Source: JBHJGP01 sp050331695 (GTDB lineage: Bacteria; Pseudomonadota; Alphaproteobacteria; Geminicoccales; Geminicoccaceae). From it: a stretch of DNA of 64,000 nucleotides. Where the stretch lies: contig JBHJGP010000036.1 of assembly GCA_050331695.1 (NCBI GenBank), positions 62,001-126,000 of the forward strand. The letters run 5' to 3'. Shown one piece after another: positions 17,019-27,646 of this stretch. Numbering within the stretch: the first letter of the stretch is position 1; each line of letters opens with the position of its first letter. The translations under genes and the position numbers were made by a program. A model generated the notes under the pieces. That model worked only from the letters and a program-made list of their open reading frames with translations, was not told the DNA's origin and searched no databases.

Positions 17019-20000
17019 CTATTGCTCGAGCCTACGTTCGGCGGTCTCCAGTTCCAGCGCGGTCATTTCGGTCTCGGCCCGCTGCAGCAACGGTCTCGCC
17101 CTCGTGATCCCATTCTCGTTGGCGCGGCTCAGCCAGACGTAGGCGCCGACCCGGTCGACTTCACCCAAGGTGCCGTCCAGCAGCATTCCACCCAGGTGGA
17201 ACTGGGAGTTGGCGACACCCTGTTCTGCCAGGCCGCTCCAGATGTCGTAGGCCCGCTGATACTCCCCCGACTGGTAGGCGACGATGCCGTCGCGATTTGT
17301 CGCGGAGGGCCCTCCCGCGGCCGGCTCGATCTGGGACGGATCGCCCACGGGGGCCGCGGCTGTCGAGGTCTGCCCGGCGTCGTCCGCTGCCTGTTCCTCA
17401 TCGGCCCGCGCGGTCTGGTCTCTGAGGCTTAGCAACTCCTCCTCCAACGCCTGATTGTCGGCGCGGAGGGTGAGGACCTGTTGCTCCAACTGTTCGGCGG
17501 CGTTCCCGGCCTCCCGGGTGCTTTGAAGATCCGTCTGCAGACCATCAATCTGATTGCTCAAGGCATCGCGCACTTCAACGGCATCCTGCTCAGCCGCTCG
17601 AGCTTGCGCGATCTCATCATCGAGATTGGCGATCCGCTGATCACGTTCCGCGATCTCGGCTTCCAGTTCATCGATCCGTTCGATCAAGGAACGGATCTCC
17701 GCGCTGGCGCCTTGGGCCGTTGCTTCGGCCTTATCCAGCCGGTCAGCCATCTCGAGACGCTGGCCCGTTGCCTCGGTCAGATCCTGTTCCAGCTGGTTCC
17801 GTTCTGACCGGGCATTGGCCAGCTGCGAGAGGGCCTCGTCCCGGGCCGCCAACGCGGAGCCGAGCCGATCCGAGGTTTCGTCCACGGCCGTTTTCGCTTG
17901 CGTTAGTTCTTGCTCCAGACCGGCCTGTTGCTGCTTGGCGGCATCGATCTCACTCAGCCTTTCCTCGCTGAGAGCGTTTGCAGCCTCCGCCGCGCGCTGT
18001 GCCTCAATTGCGTCGCTTTTCAGTTGCTCCAGCTGAGCGCTCAACGCCGTGCGGGACTGGCTACCCGCTTCCCTGGCCTCCGCCAGCTCCTGGCGGGCCT
18101 GGTCCCGTTCGGCCGTAAGCGTCTCTTCTCTTTCCGCCGCGGACGCCAACAACGCTTCTCGTTCGCGCGCGGCTTCGGCCTCAGCGAGCTGCAAGGCCTG
18201 TTCATTTTCTTGCAGAAGCGAGGCGACCGCCTGGTTAAGTTCGTCCCGCTGGCGGACAACCTCGTTGAGCTCGGCGTTCGCCGTCTCCAGGCCCTGAAGC
18301 GCTTCGTCCCGCTCGGTGGTCAGTTCGTCTTGTGTCGCTTGCGCTTCGGCGATGAGTGCCTGGCGCTGGTTTTCCGCTTCGTTACCGGCGGCCTGAAGAG
18401 CGGTTTCGCTGTCGGTCCGAAGGGTGGCAAGGGTCTGGGTCAGCTCATCCCTCTCACGGGTGACCCGCTCGAGTTCGCTTTCCGCGGTTTCGAGCTCGCT
18501 TTGAACACGGTTGAGATCGGCAGCCAGTCTGTCTTCAACAGCCGCAACGTCTTCACGCGCCGTCTGATTATCGTCTTGGAGCGAAACCACCGCTTGTTCC
18601 GCATCCGCTAGCTCTTGTCTGGCCGCGGCAAGCGCCTCTTCGCTCGCCGTCAGCTCGTCTTGAAGGCCGGTATTGGCAGCGAGCAGCGCATTGATCGTAT
18701 CGCGGACGGCGGCGCTCTGCGCCTGGTCGTCGGCAAGGGCGAGTGACCGTTCACGCTCAAGGGTGGCGAGCTGCTCCCGGGCGCCTTGCTCCTGATCACG
18801 AACCTCGCTCAGGGCCTCTTCGGACGCAGCGCGCTCTTCGACCAGTATCGCCAAATTCTCTTCCGTGGCTTGCAATGCCGAGCGCGCCTGATCGCGTTCC
18901 TCGGTCAAACGGTCGCGAAGCTCATCCGCCCGGTCGTTTGCAGCCTCGAGCGCCTCTTGATGATCGGCCCGGAGCTGGGCGATCGTCTCGTTGAGTTCGT
19001 CCCGCTCGGCGGTGAGACGCTGTTCAGCACTTTCCGCTTCGGCGGAAGCGGCCGCGAGCGCGGTTTCGCTTTCGCTTCGCAGATCCGCCAAAGCCGTTTC
19101 GAGCTCGGTGCGTTCCTGTCTCGCCGCCGCGAGCGCCTGTTCCGCCGTCTCCAGCTCCTGCCGGAGCCGTTCGGCATCCGCCATGAGCGTGCGCACCGTC
19201 TGCCTGACCGCCACGGCGGTATTGTCGTCATTGGCGACGCGCAACGCGCTTGCCCGCTCGAGCGCCGTCAGCTGGCGCTCGCTCTGCCGGAGCTCTTGCG
19301 TCAGCCGGTCTCGATCCGCCTGGATCACCGCCAACTGGGCTTGGCTCTGATCGCGTTCTTCGGAGGCCTCGCGCTCGGCCGCTTCCAACCGCGCCTGTGT
19401 TTGATCGCGTTGTCCTGCAATCGCCCGCTGGGTCGCTTCGGCCTCGGCGGCGGCGGCCCGGGCCTCATCCCGCTCGATAAGCAGATCCCGAACGTCGGTA
19501 TCGGCTTCGGCCAGCTTATCCTGCAAGGCGAGATTGTCGGTCAAAAGCGCCGTGACCGAGCTGCGAACGGCCTCCAACTGTTCGGCGGCGTGCGCCCGTC
19601 GCTGCTCGCTCTCGGTCAACGCCGCGCTCAGCCGGTCTTCGAGCGTCCGGGTCCTCTCGACCAACTGGTCGATTTCGGCCTGAGCGGCTTCTTTCTGTGA
19701 CGCTAATGCCTCGGTCAGACGTGCTCGTTGATCCTCCAGGCTCTCGGTTAGCTGGCCCTTTTCGACCTCCGCCGCCTCCAGGCTGGCGGTCGTCGCCGCC
19801 AATTCATCCCGAACGGCGGCGATCTGCTGTTCGGTCTCCGAGGTTTCCGTCTTCAGCGCCGCCAGATCGGCGTTGAGCCGCTCTAGCTGATCATTTCGAG
19901 ACGCCAGGAGCGCGGAAGCCTCCTCGTTTCTGGCCCGCTGCTCGGCGGCCACGTCGCGGGTCTGCTCGAGTTCGGAGGTCAGGGTCTTGATGTGTTCAAT

Positions 20001-20174
20001 GTTAGCGGCGACTTCGGTGGGCGACGGCCCCGCGAGGCGATCGACGTCTGGTTCGTCAGCACTCGCGCTGAGCGACCTGTCGGAACTGAGGCGATCGGAT
20101 CCGATTAAAATGGCAGCAGCGGCTGCAAGCATGACCACAACCGCCACCAAGAACTGTTTGGTTTCGTAGAACAT
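17019..20174 (-). CDS. giant membrane-anchored coiled-coil protein with C-terminal Sel1/TPR repeats (1051 aa)
   Basis: Unrecognised large protein. Residues 9-25 form one hydrophobic helix (signal anchor). About 55-920 are near-continuous Glu/Gln/Ala/Leu-rich coiled coil; a Pro/Gly/Ala-rich linker follows, then Sel1/TPR-like repeats at about 960-1035 (YQSGEYQRAYDIWSGLAEQG, then SQFHLGGMLLDGTLG). The coil holds three related copies of a VRxTV-type module at 203-221, 323-341 and 490-508. With the N-terminus inside, the coil and repeats would be periplasmic, though the opposite topology is possible. The combination recalls Caulobacter PodJ in content, but the order differs. No catalytic motif is seen. 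Confidence 0.82.
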   Translation of the reverse strand: MFYETKQFLVAVVVMLAAAAAILIGSDRLSSDRSLSASADEPDVDRLAGPSPTEVAANIEHIKTLTSELEQTRDVAAEQRARNEEASALLASRNDQLERLNADLAALKTETSETEQQIAAVRDELAATTASLEAAEVEKGQLTESLEDQRARLTEALASQKEAAQAEIDQLVERTRTLEDRLSAALTESEQRRAHAAEQLEAVRSSVTALLTDNLALQDKLAEADTDVRDLLIERDEARAAAAEAEATQRAIAGQRDQTQARLEAAEREASEERDQSQAQLAVIQADRDRLTQELRQSERQLTALERASALRVANDDNTAVAVRQTVRTLMADAERLRQELETAEQALAAARQERTELETALADLRSESETALAAASAEAESAEQRLTAERDELNETIAQLRADHQEALEAANDRADELRDRLTEERDQARSALQATEENLAILVEERAASEEALSEVRDQEQGAREQLATLERERSLALADDQAQSAAVRDTINALLAANTGLQDELTASEEALAAARQELADAEQAVVSLQDDNQTAREDVAAVEDRLAADLNRVQSELETAESELERVTRERDELTQTLATLRTDSETALQAAGNEAENQRQALIAEAQATQDELTTERDEALQGLETANAELNEVVRQRDELNQAVASLLQENEQALQLAEAEAAREREALLASAAEREETLTAERDQARQELAEAREAGSQSRTALSAQLEQLKSDAIEAQRAAEAANALSEERLSEIDAAKQQQAGLEQELTQAKTAVDETSDRLGSALAARDEALSQLANARSERNQLEQDLTEATGQRLEMADRLDKAEATAQGASAEIRSLIERIDELEAEIAERDQRIANLDDEIAQARAAEQDAVEVRDALSNQIDGLQTDLQSTREAGNAAEQLEQQVLTLRADNQALEEELLSLRDQTARADEEQAADDAGQTSTAAAPVGDPSQIEPAAGGPSATNRDGIVAYQSGEYQRAYDIWSGLAEQGVANSQFHLGGMLLDGTLGEVDRVGAYVWLSRANENGITRARPLLQRAETEMTALELETAERRLEQ

Positions 20175-20281
20175 AGGCCGAGACGTCCGTTTCCCCCGAT
20201 AGCGCCATCGCGCTTGATCGACTGTTTAGGACGTCACCGGCGCCGACCACAAGGCTCCGTGGGTCTTTCTCGACCCTGTTT

Positions 20282-20920
20282 CTAACCCTGGTAGCGGACG
20301 CCGGTACCTCCTAAGCCGCAATAACCGCCGGGCCGGGCGGCGAGATATTGCTGGTGATAGTCCTCAGCAAAGTAGAAGGGCGGCGCGTCGACGATTTCCG
20401 TGGTGATCACCCCCTTGCCGTGCTTGCCCAGGCGTTTCTGGAAATGCTCCTTGGACTGGTTCGCGGCTCGGGCCTGATCGCCGGTATAGGTGTAGATGCC
20501 GGAGCGGTATTGCGTGCCCACATCATTGCCCTGGCGCATGCCCTGGGTTGGATCGTGGCTCTCCCAGAACAGCTGAAGCAGGTTGTCATAGCTCACCCGG
20601 GCCGGGTCGTAAGCCACACGGACCACCTCGTTGTGACCGGTGCGGCCGCTGCAGACTTCCTCATAGGTCGGGTTGGGGGTCATGCCGCCGGCATAACCGA
20701 CCGCCGTCACCCAGACACCGTCGGTTTGCCAAAACTTGCGTTCAGCGCCCCAGAAACACCCCAGACCAAAGAGGGCAAGCTGAATGCCCTCGGGGAAAGG
20801 GCCGTCCAAGGGCCGGCCGTTGACCCTATGGGCCTGAGGCTCCGTGATCGGATCCGGCCGGCCGACGAGCGCTTCCTTCGGGCTCGGCATGGCCTGCTTG
20901 TCGCGTGATGTGAACCACAT
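20282..20920 (-). CDS. msrA: peptide-methionine (S)-S-oxide reductase MsrA (212 aa)
   Basis: Repairs oxidised methionine in proteins. It has catalytic Cys55 in GLGCFWGAE, the family strings GYAGGMTPNPTYEEVCSG and HNEVV, and a C-terminal Cys201 in GGYCGLGG that can act as resolving cysteine. The ATG at 20920 is preceded by GGAGGA at good spacing. Longer starts at 20944 or 20977 lack such a site. It lies upstream of the giant coiled-coil gene in the same direction, with a 107-base gap containing only a weak hairpin. Confidence 0.95.
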   Translation of the reverse strand: MWFTSRDKQAMPSPKEALVGRPDPITEPQAHRVNGRPLDGPFPEGIQLALFGLGCFWGAERKFWQTDGVWVTAVGYAGGMTPNPTYEEVCSGRTGHNEVVRVAYDPARVSYDNLLQLFWESHDPTQGMRQGNDVGTQYRSGIYTYTGDQARAANQSKEHFQKRLGKHGKGVITTEIVDAPPFYFAEDYHQQYLAARPGGYCGLGGTGVRYQG

Positions 20921-20997
20921 GAACTGATCCTCCTCGATTGTCATTCCGTGACGTAGATGCAAGCGTCGAACGTGCAAGATCGATGGGGGACGGATCC

Positions 20998-21753
20998 ATG
21001 GGCGATGACAGCTTTGGCTTGGCCGGCAAGCGGGTGTTGATCACCGGCGCCAGCAGCGGCATCGGCGCGGCGGCGGCCAGGCGTTTCGCCGAGGAAGGGG
21101 CCCGGCTGGTCCTGCATCACCGAGGCAATCCGGACGCAGCCGCTGTCGCCGAAGCGGTCGGCGCCGAGGCCCTGTTGCAGGGCGATTTTCGGGTTATGGC
21201 CGACGTCCGCGAGGTCGTTCTGGGGGCGATCGAAGCGCTGGGTGGGCTCGATCTCCTGATCAATAATGCCGGTCATATGCTGGGTCGCCATCCGCTCGGC
21301 GACATGGACGACGAGACGATCGATGCTGTCTTCGACCTCAACGCCCGTTCCGTCGTGATTGCGTGCCGCGCCGCTCTGCCGGCCCTGAAGGAAAGCGGTG
21401 GCGCGATCATCAATGTGAGCTCGATCTCGGCGCGATCCGGCGGCAGTGCCGGCTCCAGCCTCTACAGCGCGGCCAAGGCGTTCGTTTCCACGTTCACCCG
21501 ATCGTTGGCCACGGAACTCGCCGGCGACGGCATCAGGGTCAATGCGGTCTCGCCCGGAACCATCGACACGCCCTTTCACCAGATCTACTCGACGCCGGAG
21601 AAACTGCAGGCGACGCGAGTGAAAATCCCGTGGAAAAGGCTCGGCACCGGCGATGACTGCGCCGGTGCCTTTCTGTTCTTGGCGAGCGATCGTCTGTCGG
21701 GCTACGTCACCGGCCAGATCATCGAGGTCAATGGCGGCCAGCTGATGCCCTGA
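20998..21753 (+). CDS. SDR family oxidoreductase (251 aa)
   Basis: Classical SDR with an intact active site: cofactor motif TGASSGIG (16-23), NNAG, Ser142, Tyr156 and Lys160 (YSAAK), and C-terminal QIIEVNGGQLMP. The ATG at 20998 has GGGGGACGG upstream at about seven bases, so it is preferred over the ATG at 20983. Ketoacyl-reductase-like or sugar substrates are both possible. It is divergent from msrA and convergent with the ArsP-like permease; no operon partner. Confidence 0.9.
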   Translation: MGDDSFGLAGKRVLITGASSGIGAAAARRFAEEGARLVLHHRGNPDAAAVAEAVGAEALLQGDFRVMADVREVVLGAIEALGGLDLLINNAGHMLGRHPLGDMDDETIDAVFDLNARSVVIACRAALPALKESGGAIINVSSISARSGGSAGSSLYSAAKAFVSTFTRSLATELAGDGIRVNAVSPGTIDTPFHQIYSTPEKLQATRVKIPWKRLGTGDDCAGAFLFLASDRLSGYVTGQIIEVNGGQLMP

Positions 21754-21762
21754 GCGCGGGGC

Positions 21763-22788
21763 TTAGGCGATCAGGGCGAAAAGGAGGCCCATGCTCATGG
21801 CGCCCAGCACGGCAAAGCCCAGATAGGCTGCGAATACCGGCGGCTTGGCCAGTGCCCAAACGGCGATCGCCGCCGGGATGCAGCTGACGCCGCCGGCGAG
21901 GAGAAAGGCCATGCCGGCGCCGGGTGCCATGCCCTGCTCGATCAGGCCGCCCACCAGGGGCAGCGCCGCGTAGCCGTTCAGGTAGGCCGGGATACCGACG
22001 ACAGTCGCCAGCATGATGGAGAACAAGCCGTCACCGCCGACCAGGCTCGCGACCCGGTCAGCGGGGACGTAGGCCAGCATCAGGCTTTCCAGCACGAAGG
22101 CGAGCGTCAGCCATTTGCCCAGGAACAAAAGGTTTTGAAGAGCATTGTCGGCGAATGTCTGGCGGCGGCTTTCGTCGTGCCAGAACCGCCAGTGGACCGG
22201 CGCCTGACGACGCACGGCTGATGCGCCGCAGCCGCCATCGCCAACACCGGCACGCAAGGGCTCGGCGAACTGCCCGCCCGCCATCAACGCGCTCATGCCG
22301 AACCCGCCGATCAGACCGATGATGATCGCAGAAGCGGTCTTGAACAGCGCGAAGGTGAGCCCGAGCGTGCCCAAGGTCAGGACGAACATGGAGGGATCCA
22401 TGAGCGGTGAGGACAGCCAGAACGCCATCACCGCCGGCAGCGGCACGCCCATGGCCAGAAGGGCGGCGATCAACGGAATGACGCCGCAGGAGCAAAAGGG
22501 AGACAGGGCACCGACCAGGGCCGCGCTGACGATCATCATGGTCGAGCGACCCGTGAACGCCCGGGCGATCAGGGCGTCCGCGCCCGACGCTTTGGCGTAG
22601 GCTGCGATGGCGATCGATGCGATCAGGAAGAAAGCGACGCTCACGAGCGCCTGAACCGTAAAGGTCGCGCTGGCGATCGCCTGATCGGGCGCCGTCAAAG
22701 CCAGGGCAACAAACAGCGCGGCTATGGCCAACCAAACCCGATCCGGTTCGATCAGCGCTTTGTTCATCCGGGCAACGAGGGCGGTCAT
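21763..22788 (-). CDS. ArsP/DUF318-type permease (341 aa)
   Basis: Polytopic inner-membrane permease with about eight hydrophobic segments. The string SPFCSCGVIPL (96-106) with Cys99 and Cys101 is the signature of the DUF318 family. Members near arsR genes include ArsP exporters of trivalent methylated or aromatic arsenicals. The ATG at 22788 has GGAGAA upstream. The gene follows an ArsR regulator by 16 bases, which supports a metalloid or thiophilic-metal export role. Substrate unproven; some DUF318 proteins have other roles. Confidence 0.85.
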   Translation of the reverse strand: MTALVARMNKALIEPDRVWLAIAALFVALALTAPDQAIASATFTVQALVSVAFFLIASIAIAAYAKASGADALIARAFTGRSTMMIVSAALVGALSPFCSCGVIPLIAALLAMGVPLPAVMAFWLSSPLMDPSMFVLTLGTLGLTFALFKTASAIIIGLIGGFGMSALMAGGQFAEPLRAGVGDGGCGASAVRRQAPVHWRFWHDESRRQTFADNALQNLLFLGKWLTLAFVLESLMLAYVPADRVASLVGGDGLFSIMLATVVGIPAYLNGYAALPLVGGLIEQGMAPGAGMAFLLAGGVSCIPAAIAVWALAKPPVFAAYLGFAVLGAMSMGLLFALIA

Positions 22789-22804
22789 CGGCAATATTCT
22801 CCCA

Positions 22805-23119
22805 TCACGCCACACGCGTGTGGTCGTGTTCGCTGAGGTCGGCACAGCATTCGCGCACCAGCGCGCCTAAGGTCTCATCCATCACCCTGAAGCGGGCCCG
22901 GCAGATCAAGGTCGTGGCCCTCCGTTCCTGCTCAACCAGCCCGACGGCGATCAAACGATGGAGGTGATGGGACAAGGTCGACCGCGGGATGGCCGTGGCT
23001 TCCTGCAATTGGCCGACGGCTAGGCCGCTGTCGCCCGCGCGCACCAGCAGGCGGTAGATGTCGAGCCGGCTCGGATTGCCCAGGGCCTCGAGACGGGAAG
23101 CTATGCGTTCGATGTCCAT
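22805..23119 (-). CDS. ArsR-family metalloregulator (104 aa)
   Basis: Winged helix-turn-helix repressor of the ArsR/SmtB type: EALGNPSRLDIYRLL (11-25), then the recognition segment IPRSTLSHHLHRL. Candidate ligand residues are Cys73 and the pair Cys91/Cys92 (VRECCAD), plus a His-rich C-terminus, not the canonical ELCVCDL. It is the first gene of a two-gene operon with the ArsP-like permease and likely represses it from an inverted repeat upstream. Confidence 0.9.
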   Translation of the reverse strand: MDIERIASRLEALGNPSRLDIYRLLVRAGDSGLAVGQLQEATAIPRSTLSHHLHRLIAVGLVEQERRATTLICRARFRVMDETLGALVRECCADLSEHDHTRVA

Positions 23120-23157
23120 GATTGGGATATAACCGGGCGCCGGATCCATTACAACGG

Positions 23158-23179
23158 TATTTCTAAGATTATCGAAATA
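23158..23179. promoter_or_regulatory. palindromic operator upstream of arsR
   Basis: TATTTC (23158-23163), ten bases, then GAAATA (23174-23179) forms an AT-rich inverted repeat 39 bases upstream of the arsR ATG. Such imperfect palindromes over the promoter are typical ArsR/SmtB operators. The link to this ArsR is inferred from position. Confidence 0.5.
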
Positions 23180-23231
23180 AAGCTCTGACGGATGGCCGAG
23201 CCGTGGTTTGCGCCCGATGTCCGAACTGCTC

Positions 23232-23744
23232 TTAGCCGAGAGTGATCGCGAAAAAGCCCAGGAGGAACGCGAAGCCGGCAATCGTGCCGCCCAAAGCGTA
23301 AACCCACCAGCCGGTGGCCGGTGGCGGCTGCTGAGGCACTTGAGGTGTTGGCGGCGGCTGCGGTCGGTTGCGGAGCGCGGCCATGGTATGGGAATGGGTT
23401 CGAACCGCCTTCGCCAATTTGGCTCCCGCCTTATGGCCGACCAGTGTTTTGGCCGAACCCGTGCGCAGGGTTGACCGATCCGGCATCTGATCCTTGATCG
23501 TGGTGTCTTTGATCACGGCGATCGACGGCTCGTTCTGGCCAGCAACGTAGAATTCCTTCACCAGCCTTACGCCCTGATATCGGCCGCTGCCCGCCAGCGC
23601 CGCGAAACGCGTTCGCGCGTCTTGGGTATCGTCGAACAATGCCGTGATGGTCCAACGGCCACGTTCGAGCAGATGGATCTCGTAGCTCGGACTTCGTTCA
23701 GGTGACGCCGCCACCGCTGGCTCCCACGGGCAAGATCGGACCAA
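23232..23744 (-). CDS. C-terminally anchored hypothetical protein, paralog 1 (170 aa)
   Basis: Unrecognised. It has an N-terminal domain of about 85 residues (SYEIHLLERGRWTI, then GRYQGVRLVKEFYV), a Pro-rich linker (PPPTPQVPQQPPP) and one C-terminal membrane helix (WVYALGGTIAGFAFLLGFF). This looks like a cytoplasmic domain on a tail anchor. The next gene upstream is a clear paralog. No ATG exists near the N-terminus in frame; TTG at 23744 is used here, so the exact start is uncertain. Gene order with the paralog suggests tandem duplication. Confidence 0.72.
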   Translation of the reverse strand: MVRSCPWEPAVAASPERSPSYEIHLLERGRWTITALFDDTQDARTRFAALAGSGRYQGVRLVKEFYVAGQNEPSIAVIKDTTIKDQMPDRSTLRTGSAKTLVGHKAGAKLAKAVRTHSHTMAALRNRPQPPPTPQVPQQPPPATGWWVYALGGTIAGFAFLLGFFAITLG

Positions 23745-23843
23745 CCATGAACGAACTCGATTTCTTTGACGTTAACGCCGGCTGCGTTGAGGCTCGAGCG
23801 GGTCCGCCGCCATCCGATGCTACGGCAAGTCCGGCGTCGACGC

Positions 23844-24377
23844 CTATGAGATGTAGCTGAACAACAGGACCCCGGCGCCGAATGAAGCCAGGACCGATGT
23901 GCCCCAGATGACATTCGTCATAAGATTGCTCGATCCGGCTTTCTGCCGTGCCGGTTTGGTTGCTGTTCTTACAGCCCGCGGGGCAGGCTTCGGCGGCGGC
24001 GCCTTGGCCTTGGCTGCGCTGGTTCGGGCGTGTTTCGCTAGCTTGGCGCCGCCGTCCGGTCCGACGACCGCCCGCCGGCTCCCTTGCTGGGATGGAACCT
24101 GAATAACGGGTGCCTCGGGCGCTGTCGTGTCCCGGACGATCGTGGTATGCGGCATTGTGTTGGTGCTGATGTAGAACTCTTTGACCAGACGCACGCCACG
24201 ATAGCGTCCGCTGTTGCTCAGCTTCGAGAAAAGCTGTCGGCCCTCCTGACCGTCGGTAAAAACGGCAATGATGGTCCATCTTGTCCCCTCGAGGACGTGA
24301 ACCTCATAGCTCGATTTGCGATCAGGAGACACGGCCCACCAGCTCCCACCCTTGGTCGAGCGGAACAATACACGCAA
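23844..24377 (-). CDS. C-terminally anchored hypothetical protein, paralog 2 (177 aa)
   Basis: Paralog of the downstream gene. It shares SYEVHVLEGTRWTI and SGRYRGVRLVKEFYI, and most positions across about 70 residues, then diverges into an Ala/Lys/Pro-rich basic linker (KAPPPKPAPRAVRTATKP) and a C-terminal membrane helix (VIWGTSVLASFGAGVLLF). Starts are again non-ATG: TTG at 24377 or TTG at 24368. The conserved domain might bind a ligand or partner at the membrane, but nothing in the sequence gives a function. Confidence 0.72.
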   Translation of the reverse strand: MRVLFRSTKGGSWWAVSPDRKSSYEVHVLEGTRWTIIAVFTDGQEGRQLFSKLSNSGRYRGVRLVKEFYISTNTMPHTTIVRDTTAPEAPVIQVPSQQGSRRAVVGPDGGAKLAKHARTSAAKAKAPPPKPAPRAVRTATKPARQKAGSSNLMTNVIWGTSVLASFGAGVLLFSYIS

Positions 24378-24484
24378 CCTGTTGAGCTAGTGTTAATACG
24401 TATCGCGCATTTGTGATCGCTGGTTTGGCGGGTCTCGATGCGAACCGGCCCCAATCAGCACGATCGAGAAATCAATCAAACCTT

Positions 24485-26608
<2,124 letters not shown>

Positions 26609-26619
26609 GGGATCGCTCC

Positions 26620-27636
26620 TCAGTCTCTAAGAGATATCTCGCGCAGACCGTCGGCCAGCAGGTTGAAGCCCAAGATCAGCGTGGAGACGGCCATCGCCGG
26701 GATGATCAGCATGTAAGAAAACTTGAACAGCATCGCCGTCTTCGCGGCCTCCTTGATCATCAGGCCCCAATCCGGATCGGGCGGTTGCAGGCCGAGGCCG
26801 AGGAAGGTCAGCGTCGTGATGGCGACGGTGGTGTAGCCCAGCCGCAGACAGGCATCGACGATGATCGGGCCCCGGACGTTAGGCAAAAGCTCGACGATCA
26901 TGATGTAGAAAGGATGTTCGCCCCGGGTTTGCGCGGCGAACACGTAATCCCTCGATTTGATGTCCATGGTCAGCCCGCGGACAATCCTCATAATCGCCGG
27001 CGCCGAAGCGAAGGTGACCGCGATGACGATGTTGAAACCGCTGGGGCCGAGATAGGTCAGGATGACGATGAACAGCACCAGCACCGGGAAGGACAAAAAG
27101 AGGTTGCCGATGAAGGAGATGATTTCGTCGGCCCAGCCTCCGAGATAGCCGGCGATCAGGCCCATGACGGTGCCGAAGACGTAGGCGACGAGCGTCGCCG
27201 TGACGCCCCAGACCAGAACCCGCTGGCAGCCCCAAATGACCCGGCTCAGCATGTCACGGCCTTTGAAGTCGGTGCCGAGCCAGAAGTAGAAGTCCCTGGA
27301 TTCGTTGAACGGCTGCACGAAGGGCGCGATCGGTTTGTTGGGATCGATCAGGGGCAGGAAGGGCGCGCTCACGGCCATCAAGAGCCAGAAACAGACCAGC
27401 GTCACACCGAGGACCGCGACCCAGCTTTCCCGCCATGAGGTCACCGCCAGGACGTAGAGCAGGATCACCGCCGGAATGGCGGGAATCAGCGCGTAGGTGG
27501 CAGCTGGGCCAACTGCCTTGCCGAACATCACATAGACCGTCAGCGGCACCCACATGATGAGCAACAAAAGGAGAATGCTTTGGGGCCGTTTCAGATAGCT
27601 GGTATCGGCGCTGAGAATTTCGGTCTGGGTAGCCAT
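26620..27636 (-). CDS. OppC/DppC-type ABC permease (338 aa)
   Basis: Inner-membrane permease of the peptide/nickel family. It has an extended N-terminal region with two hydrophobic segments before the conserved FWLGTDFKGRDMLSRVIWG string (the OppC hallmark). The transmembrane core follows, then the EAA-like coupling segment around AAQTRGEHPFYIM and a C-terminal FNLLADGLRE motif. The longer N-terminus (about 100 residues before the GTDxxGRD string) is on the long side for OppC. It pairs with the OppB-type protein encoded ten bases upstream. Confidence 0.94.
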   Translation of the reverse strand: MATQTEILSADTSYLKRPQSILLLLLIMWVPLTVYVMFGKAVGPAATYALIPAIPAVILLYVLAVTSWRESWVAVLGVTLVCFWLLMAVSAPFLPLIDPNKPIAPFVQPFNESRDFYFWLGTDFKGRDMLSRVIWGCQRVLVWGVTATLVAYVFGTVMGLIAGYLGGWADEIISFIGNLFLSFPVLVLFIVILTYLGPSGFNIVIAVTFASAPAIMRIVRGLTMDIKSRDYVFAAQTRGEHPFYIMIVELLPNVRGPIIVDACLRLGYTTVAITTLTFLGLGLQPPDPDWGLMIKEAAKTAMLFKFSYMLIIPAMAVSTLILGFNLLADGLREISLRD

Positions 27637-27646
27637 CGTTTGATCC

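Noticed and set aside
16651..17142. 163-codon plus-strand frame over the exporter/coiled-coil gap
   Set aside because: Its ends lie antisense to two convincing genes, there is no ribosome site, and the composition is not protein-like.
17481..19700. Several long plus-strand frames antisense to the coiled-coil gene
   Set aside because: Repetitive Glu/Gln/Ala codons on the minus strand create long open antisense frames; they have no starts with ribosome sites.
20261..20276. GGGTC/GACCC hairpin between msrA and the coiled-coil gene
   Set aside because: Only five base pairs and no T run, so I do not call it a terminator.
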